Below, in pieces: positions 45,902 through 55,734 of a stretch of 64,000 nucleotides of DNA. Source of the DNA: Colwellia sp. C1TZA3 (GTDB taxonomy: Bacteria > Pseudomonadota > Gammaproteobacteria > Enterobacterales > Alteromonadaceae). How positions within the stretch are numbered: position 1 is the first letter of the stretch; each line of letters opens with the position of its first letter. The stretch spans positions 1 through 64,000 of the forward strand of contig NZ_VOLS01000008.1 of the NCBI RefSeq assembly GCF_007954265.1, given 5' to 3'. A model generated the notes under the pieces. The model saw nothing but the letters and a program-made list of their open reading frames with translations. It did not search any database and had not been told where the DNA came from. Made by a program: the position numbers and the translations under genes.

Positions 45902-47146
45902 CTAATTAATCGCGGTTGACTGCTCGGTCAAATTACCACTGCCAGGTTTAATTAACCCGGCAAATAGCACAGCTAAAGCAATAAAAATTGCTGATATATA
46001 TAAGCAAGCAACTAAACCATAAAGCTGAAAAATCCAGCCTGAGAGCACGGTACCTAACAATCGGCCACAGGCATTAGCCATATAATAAAAGCCAACATCA
46101 AGTGACACACCATCTTTACCCGCCATATCAACAATCAAAAAGCTATGCAGTGACGAATTAATGGCAAATAAAATTGCGAACACCATTAAGCCAGTAATAA
46201 CCACCCATTTTGCTGAAAAGTCGCCCTGTAAAGCCAATGCCATAGCGCCAGGAACCACAACTAGTATCGCGCCCCATATCGCGGCATCTCTGCCTGTGGG
46301 TGCTTTATTGGCGGGTTTTTTAGTTAACTTTGGCGCCAGGGTTTGCATTAGACCATAAAGCACTATCCAACCGGCAATAAAGCCACTGACCCCACTATGT
46401 GACCAAGCAAATTCGGCCGCTAAAAAAACAGGTAACGCGACAACGAACCAGACATCACGAGCAGCAAATAAAAACAACCTCGCGGCCGAGAGCAAATTAA
46501 TCGCTCGGCTTTTTGACAATATTTCTTTAAATTTAGGTTGGTATTTAGCTTTACCTAAATCTGCTTGCAACTTAAACAGACTAAACAACCACACAATCGT
46601 TAACATGGCCGCCATCAGTGCAATGGCCCCAGTAAAGCCTAACCAGGTTAGCAACACGCCACCGAGAAAAAAGCCAATGCCTTTCAACGTGTTTTTAGAG
46701 CCGGTTAGTAGTGCAACCCATTGATACAATTTACCGCTCTGTCCTGCTGGCACTAACAGTTTAATGGCACTTTTTGCACTCATTTTATTAAGATCTTTAG
46801 CAATACCAGACAAAGCCTGTGCCACCATGACATAGGCTACGGTGAGAAAACTGCTCGGCACCAGTAGCATAGCCAAAGCGATTATTTGCAAAGCTAAACC
46901 GATATTCATAGTTTTATTTAGCCCAATACGAGCGCCCAACCAGCCGCCAACTAAATTGGTGATCACACCAAAAATTTCATAAAGCAAAAACAGTAACGCA
47001 ATATTTAGCGGGCTATAACCGAGCTGATAAAAATACAGCACAACCAACATCCGCAACGCGCCGTCGGTTAAGGTAAAGGCCCAATAATTACCGGTGATGA
47101 TTAAATACTGTTTTACCTGTACTGATAGGCCACTGAGTGCTTTCAT
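45902..47146 (-). CDS. arsJ: Organoarsenical efflux permease ArsJ (MFS)
   Basis: Major-facilitator permease, 414 residues and about 12 membrane segments, matching ArsJ: NYWAFTLTDGALRMLVVLYFYQLGYSPLNIA, SGIAKDLNKMSAKSAIKLL, SKNTLKGIGFFLGG. ArsJ exports 1-arseno-3-phosphoglycerate, made when the partner GAPDH uses arsenate in place of phosphate. The gene directly follows that GAPDH, 31 bases apart, on the same strand, and arsR stands upstream. The sequence and the neighbourhood together make the call firm. Confidence 0.92.
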   Translation of the reverse strand: MKALSGLSVQVKQYLIITGNYWAFTLTDGALRMLVVLYFYQLGYSPLNIALLFLLYEIFGVITNLVGGWLGARIGLNKTMNIGLALQIIALAMLLVPSSFLTVAYVMVAQALSGIAKDLNKMSAKSAIKLLVPAGQSGKLYQWVALLTGSKNTLKGIGFFLGGVLLTWLGFTGAIALMAAMLTIVWLFSLFKLQADLGKAKYQPKFKEILSKSRAINLLSAARLFLFAARDVWFVVALPVFLAAEFAWSHSGVSGFIAGWIVLYGLMQTLAPKLTKKPANKAPTGRDAAIWGAILVVVPGAMALALQGDFSAKWVVITGLMVFAILFAINSSLHSFLIVDMAGKDGVSLDVGFYYMANACGRLLGTVLSGWIFQLYGLVACLYISAIFIALAVLFAGLIKPGSGNLTEQSTAIN

Positions 47147-47177
47147 TTATGCAAGTCTACCTTAGCTTTTTGCTTGG

Positions 47178-48215
47178 TTACTTCGGCCGTGTCGGATTTG
47201 TCTTAGTGTCTAGATCAGAGCGCCCTACCATACGAGCGATTTCCGCCGTGCGATTTGCGTAACCCCATTCATTATCATACCAAACATAAAGTTTCACTTG
47301 TGTGCCATTAACCACCATTGTTGACGGTGCATCGATAATGCACGAGCGTGGATCGGTTTTATAATCAATTGAAACCAGTGGCCGCTGTTCAAAGCCTAAA
47401 ATATCTTTTAATTCACCATAAGCCGCCGCTTGTAAATAATCATTCACTTCTTGCACTGTTGTCGCGCGTTCTAATTCAAACACACAATCGGTAATTGACG
47501 CGTTAGCCAGTGGCACACGCACGGCATGGCCATTGAGCTTACCTTTAAGTTCTGGAAAAATATGGGTAATAGCCGTTGCAGAGCCGGTAGTGGTTGGAAT
47601 TAAACTCATGCCACAAGCGCGAGCCCGACGTAAATCTTTATGCGGTGCATCCAATATGGTTTGGGTGTTGGTTATATTATGAATGGTGGTCATTGAACCA
47701 TGTCTAATGCCAATATTTTCGTGAATAACTTTAACCACTGGGGCAAGGCAGTTAGTAGTGCAAGACGCTGCCGTTACTATTGGGTGCTTGTTACTGTCGT
47801 ATTGGTCGTCATTAACGCCCATCACAATATTCAATACGCCGTCTTCTTTTACTGGCGCAGTAACCACCACACGTTTCACCCCTTGCGCTAAGTAGGCTTG
47901 CAGTAATGCTGTAGATTTCATCACACCCGTTGCTTCAATAACCACGTCACAACCTGACCAATCGGTATCGGTAATCGTGTTATTTTGGCTACAGGTAATT
48001 TCTTTACCATTAATTACCATGTTTTCTGCTACATGCTGAGCCTGGTGTTGCCAAATACCGTGTATTGAATCAAAATTCAGTAAATGTGCTAAAGTTTCTG
48101 CGTTACCTGCGGAATCGTTAATTTTAATAATTTCAACATCATCCCAGCCATAGGCCACCCGCATCGATAAACGTCCAATACGGCCAAAACCGTTAATACC
48201 TATTTTAATTGTCAT
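47178..48215 (-). CDS. ArsJ-associated glyceraldehyde-3-phosphate dehydrogenase
   Basis: 345-residue GAPDH. The NAD fold begins [17 protein letters not shown], the catalytic cysteine is in [11 protein letters not shown], and [10 protein letters not shown] is near the end. It differs from the glycolytic type in [12 protein letters not shown] and in its length, as do GAPDHs of ars operons. With arsenate it forms the unstable 1-arseno-3-phosphoglycerate that ArsJ exports. AGGAAAA precedes the ATG. It lies between arsR and arsJ on the same strand. Confidence 0.93.
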   Translation of the reverse strand: MTIKIGINGFGRIGRLSMRVAYGWDDVEIIKINDSAGNAETLAHLLNFDSIHGIWQHQAQHVAENMVINGKEITCSQNNTITDTDWSGCDVVIEATGVMKSTALLQAYLAQGVKRVVVTAPVKEDGVLNIVMGVNDDQYDSNKHPIVTAASCTTNCLAPVVKVIHENIGIRHGSMTTIHNITNTQTILDAPHKDLRRARACGMSLIPTTTGSATAITHIFPELKGKLNGHAVRVPLANASITDCVFELERATTVQEVNDYLQAAAYGELKDILGFEQRPLVSIDYKTDPRSCIIDAPSTMVVNGTQVKLYVWYDNEWGYANRTAEIARMVGRSDLDTKTNPTRPK

Positions 48216-48292
48216 GAAGATTTTCCTGTTAAAATTTATTTTATAATTACTTAACCTGTTAAGTAATTTGGCTAATTTAAGCTTGGTCTCAC

Positions 48293-48643
48293 TTACTCAC
48301 AACAGCTTGCAATGCGTTCGGGTCTGGCGCCCATAATATCTAAAGCTTGTAAATTCGAGGTAATAAAGTCAATATTTTCTTTTAAGGTTAATGTTATAAC
48401 CTGTTGTGCCCATGCCGGTATGTCAGGGTTAATGGTATAGAATACCCACTGTTTTTGTTTACGCGTTAATAACAAACCAGAGCTTTTTAACAGCGCTAAA
48501 TGTCGAGATATTTTTGGCTGACTCGACTCAGCAAGTGCGGTCATAAGTTCACAGACACAAAGCTCACCCTCTTGGGCAATCAGCAATATACTTTTTAGCC
48601 GAATATCATCAGCCAAATTTTTATAAAACTCAGTCGGGTTCAT
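48293..48643 (-). CDS. arsR: ArsR/SmtB family arsenic-responsive repressor
   Basis: Winged-helix repressor, 116 residues. The helix-turn-helix is [18 protein letters not shown]. The arsenite-binding pair is in LCVCEL (C29, C31) in the DNA-binding region, as in plasmid R773 ArsR, and a C-terminal CC pair (C114, C115) may add ligands. It would release the operator on binding As(III). It is the first gene of arsR-gapdh-arsJ. The start has AGAAGAG upstream. Confidence 0.92.
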   Translation of the reverse strand: MNPTEFYKNLADDIRLKSILLIAQEGELCVCELMTALAESSQPKISRHLALLKSSGLLLTRKQKQWVFYTINPDIPAWAQQVITLTLKENIDFITSNLQALDIMGARPERIASCCE

Positions 48644-48658
48644 TTGTTGCTCTTCTGA

Positions 48659-48700
48659 TTAATGGTTAATGGTTAATGGTTAATGGTTAATGGTTAATGA
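48659..48700 (-). repeat. Six-unit heptanucleotide repeat in the arsR leader
   Basis: TTAATGG on the plus strand is repeated five times perfectly and once with a final change (TTAATGA). It begins 16 bases upstream of the arsR start codon and ends just before the putative -10, so it fills the untranslated leader. Confidence 0.9.
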
Positions 48701-48705
48701 AGGTG

Positions 48706-48760
48706 ATCATAGCCGAAACCACTTAATAACAAAATAGTTATATAACAATTTTGTTATTAA
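48706..48760 (-). promoter_or_regulatory. Putative ars operator and promoter
   Basis: A perfect 13-bp inverted repeat, TTAATAACAAAAT (48723-48735) and ATTTTGTTATTAA (48748-48760), encloses the smaller palindrome GTTATATAAC. A TTGTTA hexamer inside the left arm, 15 bases from TATGAT (48711-48706), could form the arsR promoter. ArsR binding here would block the polymerase. The binding is inferred from position and symmetry. Confidence 0.65.
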
Positions 48761-48897
48761 ACTATGGTATTAAAATAGGAGTGGCTTAAATAGCTTAACG
48801 CTACTAGGTAATTAAATGCCAAACACTATTCAATAAGTTAAATTATTATATTTATCAGTGTACTAATAAAAAGTGTAAATTAATTGTTGAAACGAAA

Positions 48898-48916
48898 CTA
48901 AATAAGAACTATTATC
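48898..48916 (+). promoter_or_regulatory. Possible Fur box upstream of bfd
   Basis: The 19 bases agree with the Fur consensus GATAATGATAATCATTATC at 12 positions, all six last ones included. It lies 34 bases before the bfd start. The match is only moderate. Confidence 0.3.
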
Positions 48917-48949
48917 AATCGTGTTATCAATCACTAGCGAATTTTTATC

Positions 48950-49144
48950 ATGTTTGTTTGTATTTGCAAAGGCATCACAGATCATCAAATTAAACAATTA
49001 GTCACTGAATTCGGTGTCGGCTCTATACGTGAACTAAAACAACACTTACCGTTAGGTTCACAATGTGGTACCTGTATTAAAGTCGCTCAGAACATAATTG
49101 ATAACACTATTATCAATGAAAGCTTATTTAAAGACGTTGGCTAA
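48950..49144 (+). CDS. bfd: Bacterioferritin-associated ferredoxin
   Basis: [2Fe-2S] protein of 64 residues that reduces the iron core of bacterioferritin so iron can leave. Cluster cysteines C4, C6, C39 and C42 (FVCICKG and SQCGTC) match the Bfd pattern. It is followed after 155 bases by two bacterioferritin genes, its expected partners. Confidence 0.93.
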   Translation: MFVCICKGITDHQIKQLVTEFGVGSIRELKQHLPLGSQCGTCIKVAQNIIDNTIINESLFKDVG

Positions 49145-49299
49145 AGAGCACGCTCACGTTAAAATCTTGACTACAACTGATAACGATTAACATTCGCAAA
49201 TTATTGTTTTTAAAGATTTTTTTAATCTACCCTTTTCATTTACTTACTTTCTTTCTATAATTGTCATCAATATTTGATTAACTTAAATTTGAGACGCTA

Positions 49300-49764
49300 A
49301 TGAAAGGCAACACCACCGTACTCGCAATACTTAATAAAGTACTCACCAGTGAACTAACATCGATTAATCAATATTTTTTACATGCTCGCATGTATAAAAA
49401 CTGGGGTATTAATGCCTTAAATAACAAGAGCTATAAAAAATCAATTCTTGATATGAAGCAAGCTGACAAGGTTATCGAACGGATATTATTTCTTGAAGGC
49501 CTACCCAACTTACAACAATTAGCCCCACTTGCTATCGGTGAACATACCGAAGAAATGATCCGCTGTGATCTTGGCTTTCAAACTGCACAAATTGCGGTAG
49601 TGCGTAACGCCATTACTATTTGTGAACAACAACAAGATTACGTCAGCCGTGAAATGTTAGACACTATACTTAATGACGAAGAAGAACATTTAGATTGGCT
49701 AGAAACTCAGCAATATCAAATTGACGCTATGGGTATTGAAAAATTCATTCAGGCACAGCTGTAA
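49300..49764 (+). CDS. bfr: Bacterioferritin subunit with haem ligand but altered ferroxidase site
   Basis: Bacterioferritin subunit of 154 residues, colinear with E. coli Bfr. Haem ligand M52 is kept. Of the di-iron ligands, E18, E127 and H130 are kept, but E51 is Asp, H54 is Gln and E94 is Gln. It therefore looks unable to oxidise iron efficiently. Such subunits co-assemble with a ferroxidase-competent partner in heteropolymeric bacterioferritins (known from Neisseria, Pseudomonas and Magnetospirillum). The partner is the next gene, 37 bases away. Confidence 0.93.
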   Translation: MKGNTTVLAILNKVLTSELTSINQYFLHARMYKNWGINALNNKSYKKSILDMKQADKVIERILFLEGLPNLQQLAPLAIGEHTEEMIRCDLGFQTAQIAVVRNAITICEQQQDYVSREMLDTILNDEEEHLDWLETQQYQIDAMGIEKFIQAQL

Positions 49765-49801
49765 AAACGGCTCAAGCTAAACCATTTAGAAGGAAAATAA
49801 T

Positions 49802-50269
49802 ATGAAAGGTAATACTCAAGTTATTGCAGCATTAAATGACCTACTCTCCTACGAACTCGCCGCAATGGACCAATATTTCATTCATTCTCGGATGTATGAA
49901 GATTGGGGCCTAAATAAATTATTCGAACGCATTGATCACGAATTTGATGATGAAAAGTTACACGCCTCAATGCTCATTCAGCGTATTTTATTCTTAGAAG
50001 GTATACCTGATATGAATACGCGCCAAGGCTTAAATATTGGTAAGACCGTACCTGAAATGTTGCAAAGTGATTTAGATGTGGAATATGCCGATGCAAAAGC
50101 GCTTAGAGACGCTATTGCGCTTTGTGAGCAGGAAAAAGATTATGTAACACGCCAAATACTTCAAAAGTTACTTGATGATACTGAAGTTGACCATGCTTTC
50201 TGGCTAGAACAACAACTAGGCCTGATTAAAACTATTGGTTTACAAAACTATATCCAATCGCAGTTATAA
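49802..50269 (+). CDS. bfr: Bacterioferritin subunit with ferroxidase site but no haem ligand
   Basis: 155 residues, colinear with E. coli Bfr except one inserted residue after position 126. Di-iron ligands E18, E51, H54, E94, E128 and H131 are all present. Position 52 is Lys instead of the haem-ligating Met. It complements the previous subunit, so a mixed 24-mer is expected: this chain oxidises iron, the other binds haem for Bfd-driven release. AAGGAA supports the ATG. Confidence 0.93.
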   Translation: MKGNTQVIAALNDLLSYELAAMDQYFIHSRMYEDWGLNKLFERIDHEFDDEKLHASMLIQRILFLEGIPDMNTRQGLNIGKTVPEMLQSDLDVEYADAKALRDAIALCEQEKDYVTRQILQKLLDDTEVDHAFWLEQQLGLIKTIGLQNYIQSQL

Positions 50270-50296
50270 AAAACACTTAAGTTAAAACATAATGTA

Positions 50297-50458
50297 ATAC
50301 CAATTTGATTAATTAAGTGATCACCTTTTTCATGAGGAAAAATGGATAAATACAAGGCATAAAATTTAGTCAGTAGTTATTCTACTTATAAGTTTTATAA
50401 CGCTGTAGTTATTCATTTTAACCATTAAAAATGAGCAGGTAATTAATCAACTTGGTAT
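50297..50458 (+). repeat. MITE family B, full copy
   Basis: 162-bp copy starting 28 bases after the bacterioferritin stop codon. It differs from other copies in TCTACTTATAAGTTTTATAA. It abuts a family-C element with one base between. Confidence 0.93.
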
Positions 50459-50459
50459 A

Positions 50460-50620
50460 ATACCGGTTTAATTAATTAGCTGGTCCACTTTGTACGTTTA
50501 AAAGCAGCCAAATATAAAGCATTTATTTTAATAACTCGTTGTACTATTTGTTAAATAAATAACGCCGTATTAGCTTGTTTTAAGCAGGTGAGATAAGCAG
50601 ATAATTAATGAGATTGGTAT
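50460..50620 (+). repeat. MITE family C, relative of family B
   Basis: 161 bp from ATACCGGTTTAATTAATTA to AATTAATGAGATTGGTAT. Length, AT-rich ends and the layout AAATATAAAGC...AACGCCGTATTAGC...GCAGGTGAGATAAGCAG recall family B, but most of the interior differs. Only one copy is in this window. Confidence 0.75.
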
Positions 50621-50626
50621 GAATAT

Positions 50627-50658
50627 CAAAAGCCAGCAAGCTTCCTTGCTGGCTTTTT
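50627..50658 (+). terminator. Rho-independent terminator, probably of the bfr operon
   Basis: AAAGCCAGCAAG, loop CTTC, CTTGCTGGCTTT then more T: a strong 12-bp stem. The only plus-strand genes upstream are the bacterioferritins, more than 350 bases away across two MITEs. Confidence 0.88.
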
Positions 50659-50853
50659 TAATGCACTCAAGCCGTATGCTGACAGAGTGAGAAATAATGA
50701 CAAATTCACGCACATTGTCAGCACTTCTAATGATTAAAATAACCCATGATTTATTTATTTAAAAGTTAGAACGAGGCGTTATTAAAAGGACAACTTAGCT
50801 TTTGCGATTTCTCTTCACATAGCCTAGCTCAGCTAGTGAATGAAGCGGGTATA

Positions 50854-51012
50854 ATACCAATCCCATTAAGTTATTGCTCACTTGTACTAGTTAAAATAGC
50901 TCAAGGCTGTGTTGCTCTCAATCCCAATAGCCAGCTATTGCTCAATCGAGCGCCTTACCTTGAGTTATTTTTCCTGCGCACAACAAGATCACAAACTTAA
51001 TGGAACTGGTAT
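50854..51012 (-). repeat. MITE family A, full copy, reversed
   Basis: Full 159-bp copy, 31 bases beyond the secF terminator. The left flank GGGTATA repeats the last bases of an element end, which may be chance or a footprint of a lost neighbour. Confidence 0.95.
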
Positions 51013-51043
51013 AACTTAAGCAATTAGTCATAAAGTGCTGATC

Positions 51044-51070
51044 AAAAAATGGCCCGCATAATGCGAGCCA
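51044..51070 (-). terminator. Rho-independent terminator after secF
   Basis: On the minus strand GGCTCGCAT and ATGCGGGCC, one-base loop region, then ATTTTTT. It stands about 30 bases after the secF stop and closes the queA-secF transcription unit. Confidence 0.8.
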
Positions 51071-51101
51071 TAATAAGGGGTAATAACAACCACGAAGAGA
51101 A

Positions 51102-52049
51102 TTAAGGTCGCATTTCTTCTTGATCCGCGCCTTCTTTTTCAATCACTTCAGGGATTAAATCTTCTTTGGATATACCCAATGCCAACGCTACCGAACTGGC
51201 GACGTAAACTGATGAGTAAGTACCCACAAAAACCCCTAGTAGCAATGCCGTAGCAAAGCCATGAATGAGCTCACCACCTTTAAAGAACAAAGCAGCAAGT
51301 ACTAACAGGGTAGTAATTGAAGTAATAATGGTCCGTGATAAGGTTTGTGTTAAAGAGATATTGATCACGTCTTCTGGCGTACCAACACGCACTTTTCTAA
51401 AGTTTTCTCGAATACGATCCGAGACTACTATAGTATCGTTGAGTGAGTAACCTATTACCGCCAGTATCGCTGCAAGTACCGTTAAATCGAACTGTAACTG
51501 TAAAATAGAGAATAAGCCTAAAGTTAACAATACGTCATGAAATAACGCGATAACTGAGCCTAAAGCAAAACGCCATTCAAAGCGAAACGCAACATAAACT
51601 AAAATACAGATAAGCGCGGTTAGCATAGCTAAACCACCCTGCTCGGCTAATTCATCGCCAACACTGGCTCCAACAAACTCGATACGACGCATATCGATGG
51701 TTTGCCCAGTACCTGCTTGTAAAATATCAAGTACTTGGTTACCCAGCATTTCTGCTTTAACATCTTCACGTGTTGCCAAACGAATGACCACATCACGACT
51801 TGAACCATATAACTGAACTACAGCATCATCAAAACCGTTTGAGTCCATAATAGCGCGAACTTTGGTCAAATCAGCCGATTCATCGAAACCAATCTCGATT
51901 AAGGTACCACCGGTGAAATCTAAACCAAAATTAAGTTTATTAGTTGCCAATGACAAAATCGAGGCTGCCATCAGTATAATACTAAATATCACTGCTACCT
52001 TGCGGTAGCGCATAAAGGCAACAGTTTCTTTTAATTGTAAAATTTGCAT
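51102..52049 (-). CDS. secF: Protein translocase subunit SecF
   Basis: Membrane partner of SecD that uses the proton gradient to pull exported proteins into the periplasm. 315 residues with six membrane segments; LNFGLDFTGGTLIEIGF, FRFEWRFALGSVIALFHDV and GYSLNDTIVVSDRIREN are the standard blocks. AGGG precedes the ATG. It follows secD by 16 bases. Confidence 0.96.
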   Translation of the reverse strand: MQILQLKETVAFMRYRKVAVIFSIILMAASILSLATNKLNFGLDFTGGTLIEIGFDESADLTKVRAIMDSNGFDDAVVQLYGSSRDVVIRLATREDVKAEMLGNQVLDILQAGTGQTIDMRRIEFVGASVGDELAEQGGLAMLTALICILVYVAFRFEWRFALGSVIALFHDVLLTLGLFSILQLQFDLTVLAAILAVIGYSLNDTIVVSDRIRENFRKVRVGTPEDVINISLTQTLSRTIITSITTLLVLAALFFKGGELIHGFATALLLGVFVGTYSSVYVASSVALALGISKEDLIPEVIEKEGADQEEMRP

Positions 52050-52065
52050 ATTATTGAAGCCCTAC

Positions 52066-53913
52066 TTATATAGATAGTTTGTCGAGACGTTTACCACCCC
52101 AAACAGCGTTAACGATAGTACGAGTACCAATTACCGCGGTAAACATCGAGGTAATAATACCAATTGATAACGTTACAGCGAAGCCTTTAATTGGGCCTGT
52201 ACCTATGGCGAATAAAATCAACGCAGCAATTAAGGTAGTAATGTTGGCATCAATAATAGTTGAAAAGGCAGCGTCGTAACCTTGATGAATTGACTGTTGC
52301 ATTGACTTACCTGCCCGTATTTCTTCACGAATACGCTCAAATATAAGTACGTTAGCATCAACCGCCATGCCCACTGTTAATACAATACCAGCCATACCAG
52401 GTAAAGTTAATGTTGCACCCGGGATCATCGACATAATGCCAATAATTAGGACTAAGTTAGCTCCTAAGGCTAAGTTTGCCACCACACCAAAGGCACGGTA
52501 ATAAACCAGCATAAAGACGAAAACTAAGCCAAAGCCCAACATAATGGCTTGAAAACCCAGCTGGACGTTTTCAGCACCTAAGGTTGGGCCAACAGTACGT
52601 TCTTCAACAATTTGAATAGGCGCAATCAAAGCACCGGCTCTAAGCAATAGCGCTAAATTATGCGCCTCTGCTTGGCTACCAGCGCCGGTAATACGAAAAG
52701 TTTTACCTAAACGTGCTTGAATGGTTGCGACACTGATCACTTCTTCAATTTTTTCAAAGATAGTATTGCCTTCAGCATCAACACGATCTGTTGGCTTGTA
52801 TTCAATAAATACGGTTGCCATTGGCTTACCAATACTGTTTTTGGTGCCGTTTGACATTTTGCTACCACCGGCAGAATCCAGGGTAATATTAACTTGTGGG
52901 CGACTGTATTCATCAAAACTTGAGCCGGCATCGACAATATGGTCACCGGTTAGCATGACACGTTTTTTCAATAAAACCGGTTGGCCGTTACGTTCTTTTA
53001 GTAACTCTGAACTGCCCGGTACACGACCGTTAAGTGCCGCGCCTAAGTCGCCGTCAGTATCAACTAAGCGAAATTCAATAGTGGCAGTGGCGTTTAAAAT
53101 TTCTTTTGCTTTCGCAGTATCTTGTACGCCCGGTAATTCAATAACAATGTGCTTTTGACCTTGGCGTTGTACTAGCGGCTCAGCAACACCTAGCTCATTA
53201 ACACGGTTACGAATAATGGTGATATTTTGTTGCAGTGCGTATTCACGGGTTTCTTTTAATCTTTGCTCAGTCATCTTCGCGGATATAGTTAAGCTATCTT
53301 CATCACTAAAAAATAGTAAATCACGGTTTTGTTTTTCTAGGTAAGTTTCTGCACTGACTAGGTCTTCAACATTACGAAATTGAATTTTAACCGCATCATC
53401 AACTTTTTTTACTGAACGATAACGAATTTTTTCACCACGTAAACCGCTGCGAAAATCGTCAACTAAACTATCTTGCGCCTTAACAATGGCTTCTTTCATG
53501 TTTACTTCCATTAGGAAGCTCACTCCGCCACTTAAATCTAAACCTAGCTTCATTGGCGTACCGCCAATCCCTGCTAACCATTCAGGTGTTGCAGGCGTTA
53601 AGTTTAAGGCAACTGAATATTCATCACCAATATTATCATCAAGTAAATCACGAGCACGTAATTGCTGTTCAGTATTACTGAATCGAGCCAATATTTGACC
53701 ATCTTCCATCACTATACTTAAGTAAGAAATTTTCTTTTCATCTAAGTGTGACTTAACTACGTCTAACGTTGCTGCGTTTACTTCAATGCCGCGCAAGCCA
53801 GAAATTTGTACTGCGGGATCTTCACCGTAAAGGTTAGGAGACGCATACAAAGCACCAACAGCTACTATAAATAGCACCATCAATGTCTTCCATAATGGAT
53901 ATTTGTTTAACAC
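52066..53913 (-). CDS. secD: Protein translocase subunit SecD
   Basis: 615 residues with six membrane segments and a large periplasmic P1 domain. [54 protein letters not shown] (here [18 protein letters not shown]) are present. With SecF and YajC it forms the SecDF-YajC complex at SecYEG. The order yajC-secD-secF is the conserved one. Confidence 0.97.
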   Translation of the reverse strand: MLNKYPLWKTLMVLFIVAVGALYASPNLYGEDPAVQISGLRGIEVNAATLDVVKSHLDEKKISYLSIVMEDGQILARFSNTEQQLRARDLLDDNIGDEYSVALNLTPATPEWLAGIGGTPMKLGLDLSGGVSFLMEVNMKEAIVKAQDSLVDDFRSGLRGEKIRYRSVKKVDDAVKIQFRNVEDLVSAETYLEKQNRDLLFFSDEDSLTISAKMTEQRLKETREYALQQNITIIRNRVNELGVAEPLVQRQGQKHIVIELPGVQDTAKAKEILNATATIEFRLVDTDGDLGAALNGRVPGSSELLKERNGQPVLLKKRVMLTGDHIVDAGSSFDEYSRPQVNITLDSAGGSKMSNGTKNSIGKPMATVFIEYKPTDRVDAEGNTIFEKIEEVISVATIQARLGKTFRITGAGSQAEAHNLALLLRAGALIAPIQIVEERTVGPTLGAENVQLGFQAIMLGFGLVFVFMLVYYRAFGVVANLALGANLVLIIGIMSMIPGATLTLPGMAGIVLTVGMAVDANVLIFERIREEIRAGKSMQQSIHQGYDAAFSTIIDANITTLIAALILFAIGTGPIKGFAVTLSIGIITSMFTAVIGTRTIVNAVWGGKRLDKLSI

Positions 53914-54087
53914 AATATCACCCTATTTTCTTTTGAATCGCACGCTAATACTAAGCTAAATTAGCGCGCAAAAGTTTATTAGAATTTTTTATTATCACTA
54001 TGCACAAGCTAAATAAAGGCGCGCAGTTGATCACTATCAATGCACACCTTAAAAACCGCTACAGCGAAAAAGGCCAACAAAATCTTG

Positions 54088-54423
54088 TTATAGAGATTTC
54101 ATCGTACCTTTAGGTAATACAGTATTAATAGCACTTTTTTGTACTGTCACTTCAGTACCTTCGGCGATGCTTACGACGATAAAATCTTTTTCATCTGAAA
54201 CTTTAACAATTTTACCAACAATGCCGCCTTGTGTTAGTACTTCGTCACCTTTTGATAATTCAGACATCAAACTTTTATGCTCTTTCACACGTTTAGCTTG
54301 CGGGCGATAAATCATAAAATAAAACACTAAACCAAATACCGCTAGCATAATTAACATTGACATACCGTCAGCCCCTTGAGCGGGACCTGCAGCAGCGTGG
54401 GCTTGACTAATAAATAAACTCAT
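54088..54423 (-). CDS. yajC: Preprotein translocase accessory subunit YajC
   Basis: 111-residue single-pass membrane protein. The membrane segment is MSMLIMLAVFGLVFYFMIYRPQ and is followed by KRVKEHKSLMSELSKGDEVLTQGGIVGKI, the family signature. AGAGGT lies before the ATG. It lies between tgt and secD as in E. coli. Confidence 0.97.
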   Translation of the reverse strand: MSLFISQAHAAAGPAQGADGMSMLIMLAVFGLVFYFMIYRPQAKRVKEHKSLMSELSKGDEVLTQGGIVGKIVKVSDEKDFIVVSIAEGTEVTVQKSAINTVLPKGTMKSL

Positions 54424-54479
54424 AAATACCTCTTGTTATTTTTCTGATTAATTTTATAAAATGGCGAAATTACAGCTGT

Positions 54480-55652
<1,173 letters not shown>

Positions 55653-55734
55653 TCATCCTTCGCCCACTAGCGAAACAGGCTAGCTGCTTTTACGTTTAAG
55701 TGGCTATAACTTAGCCAATTTATATTTTTTACTC

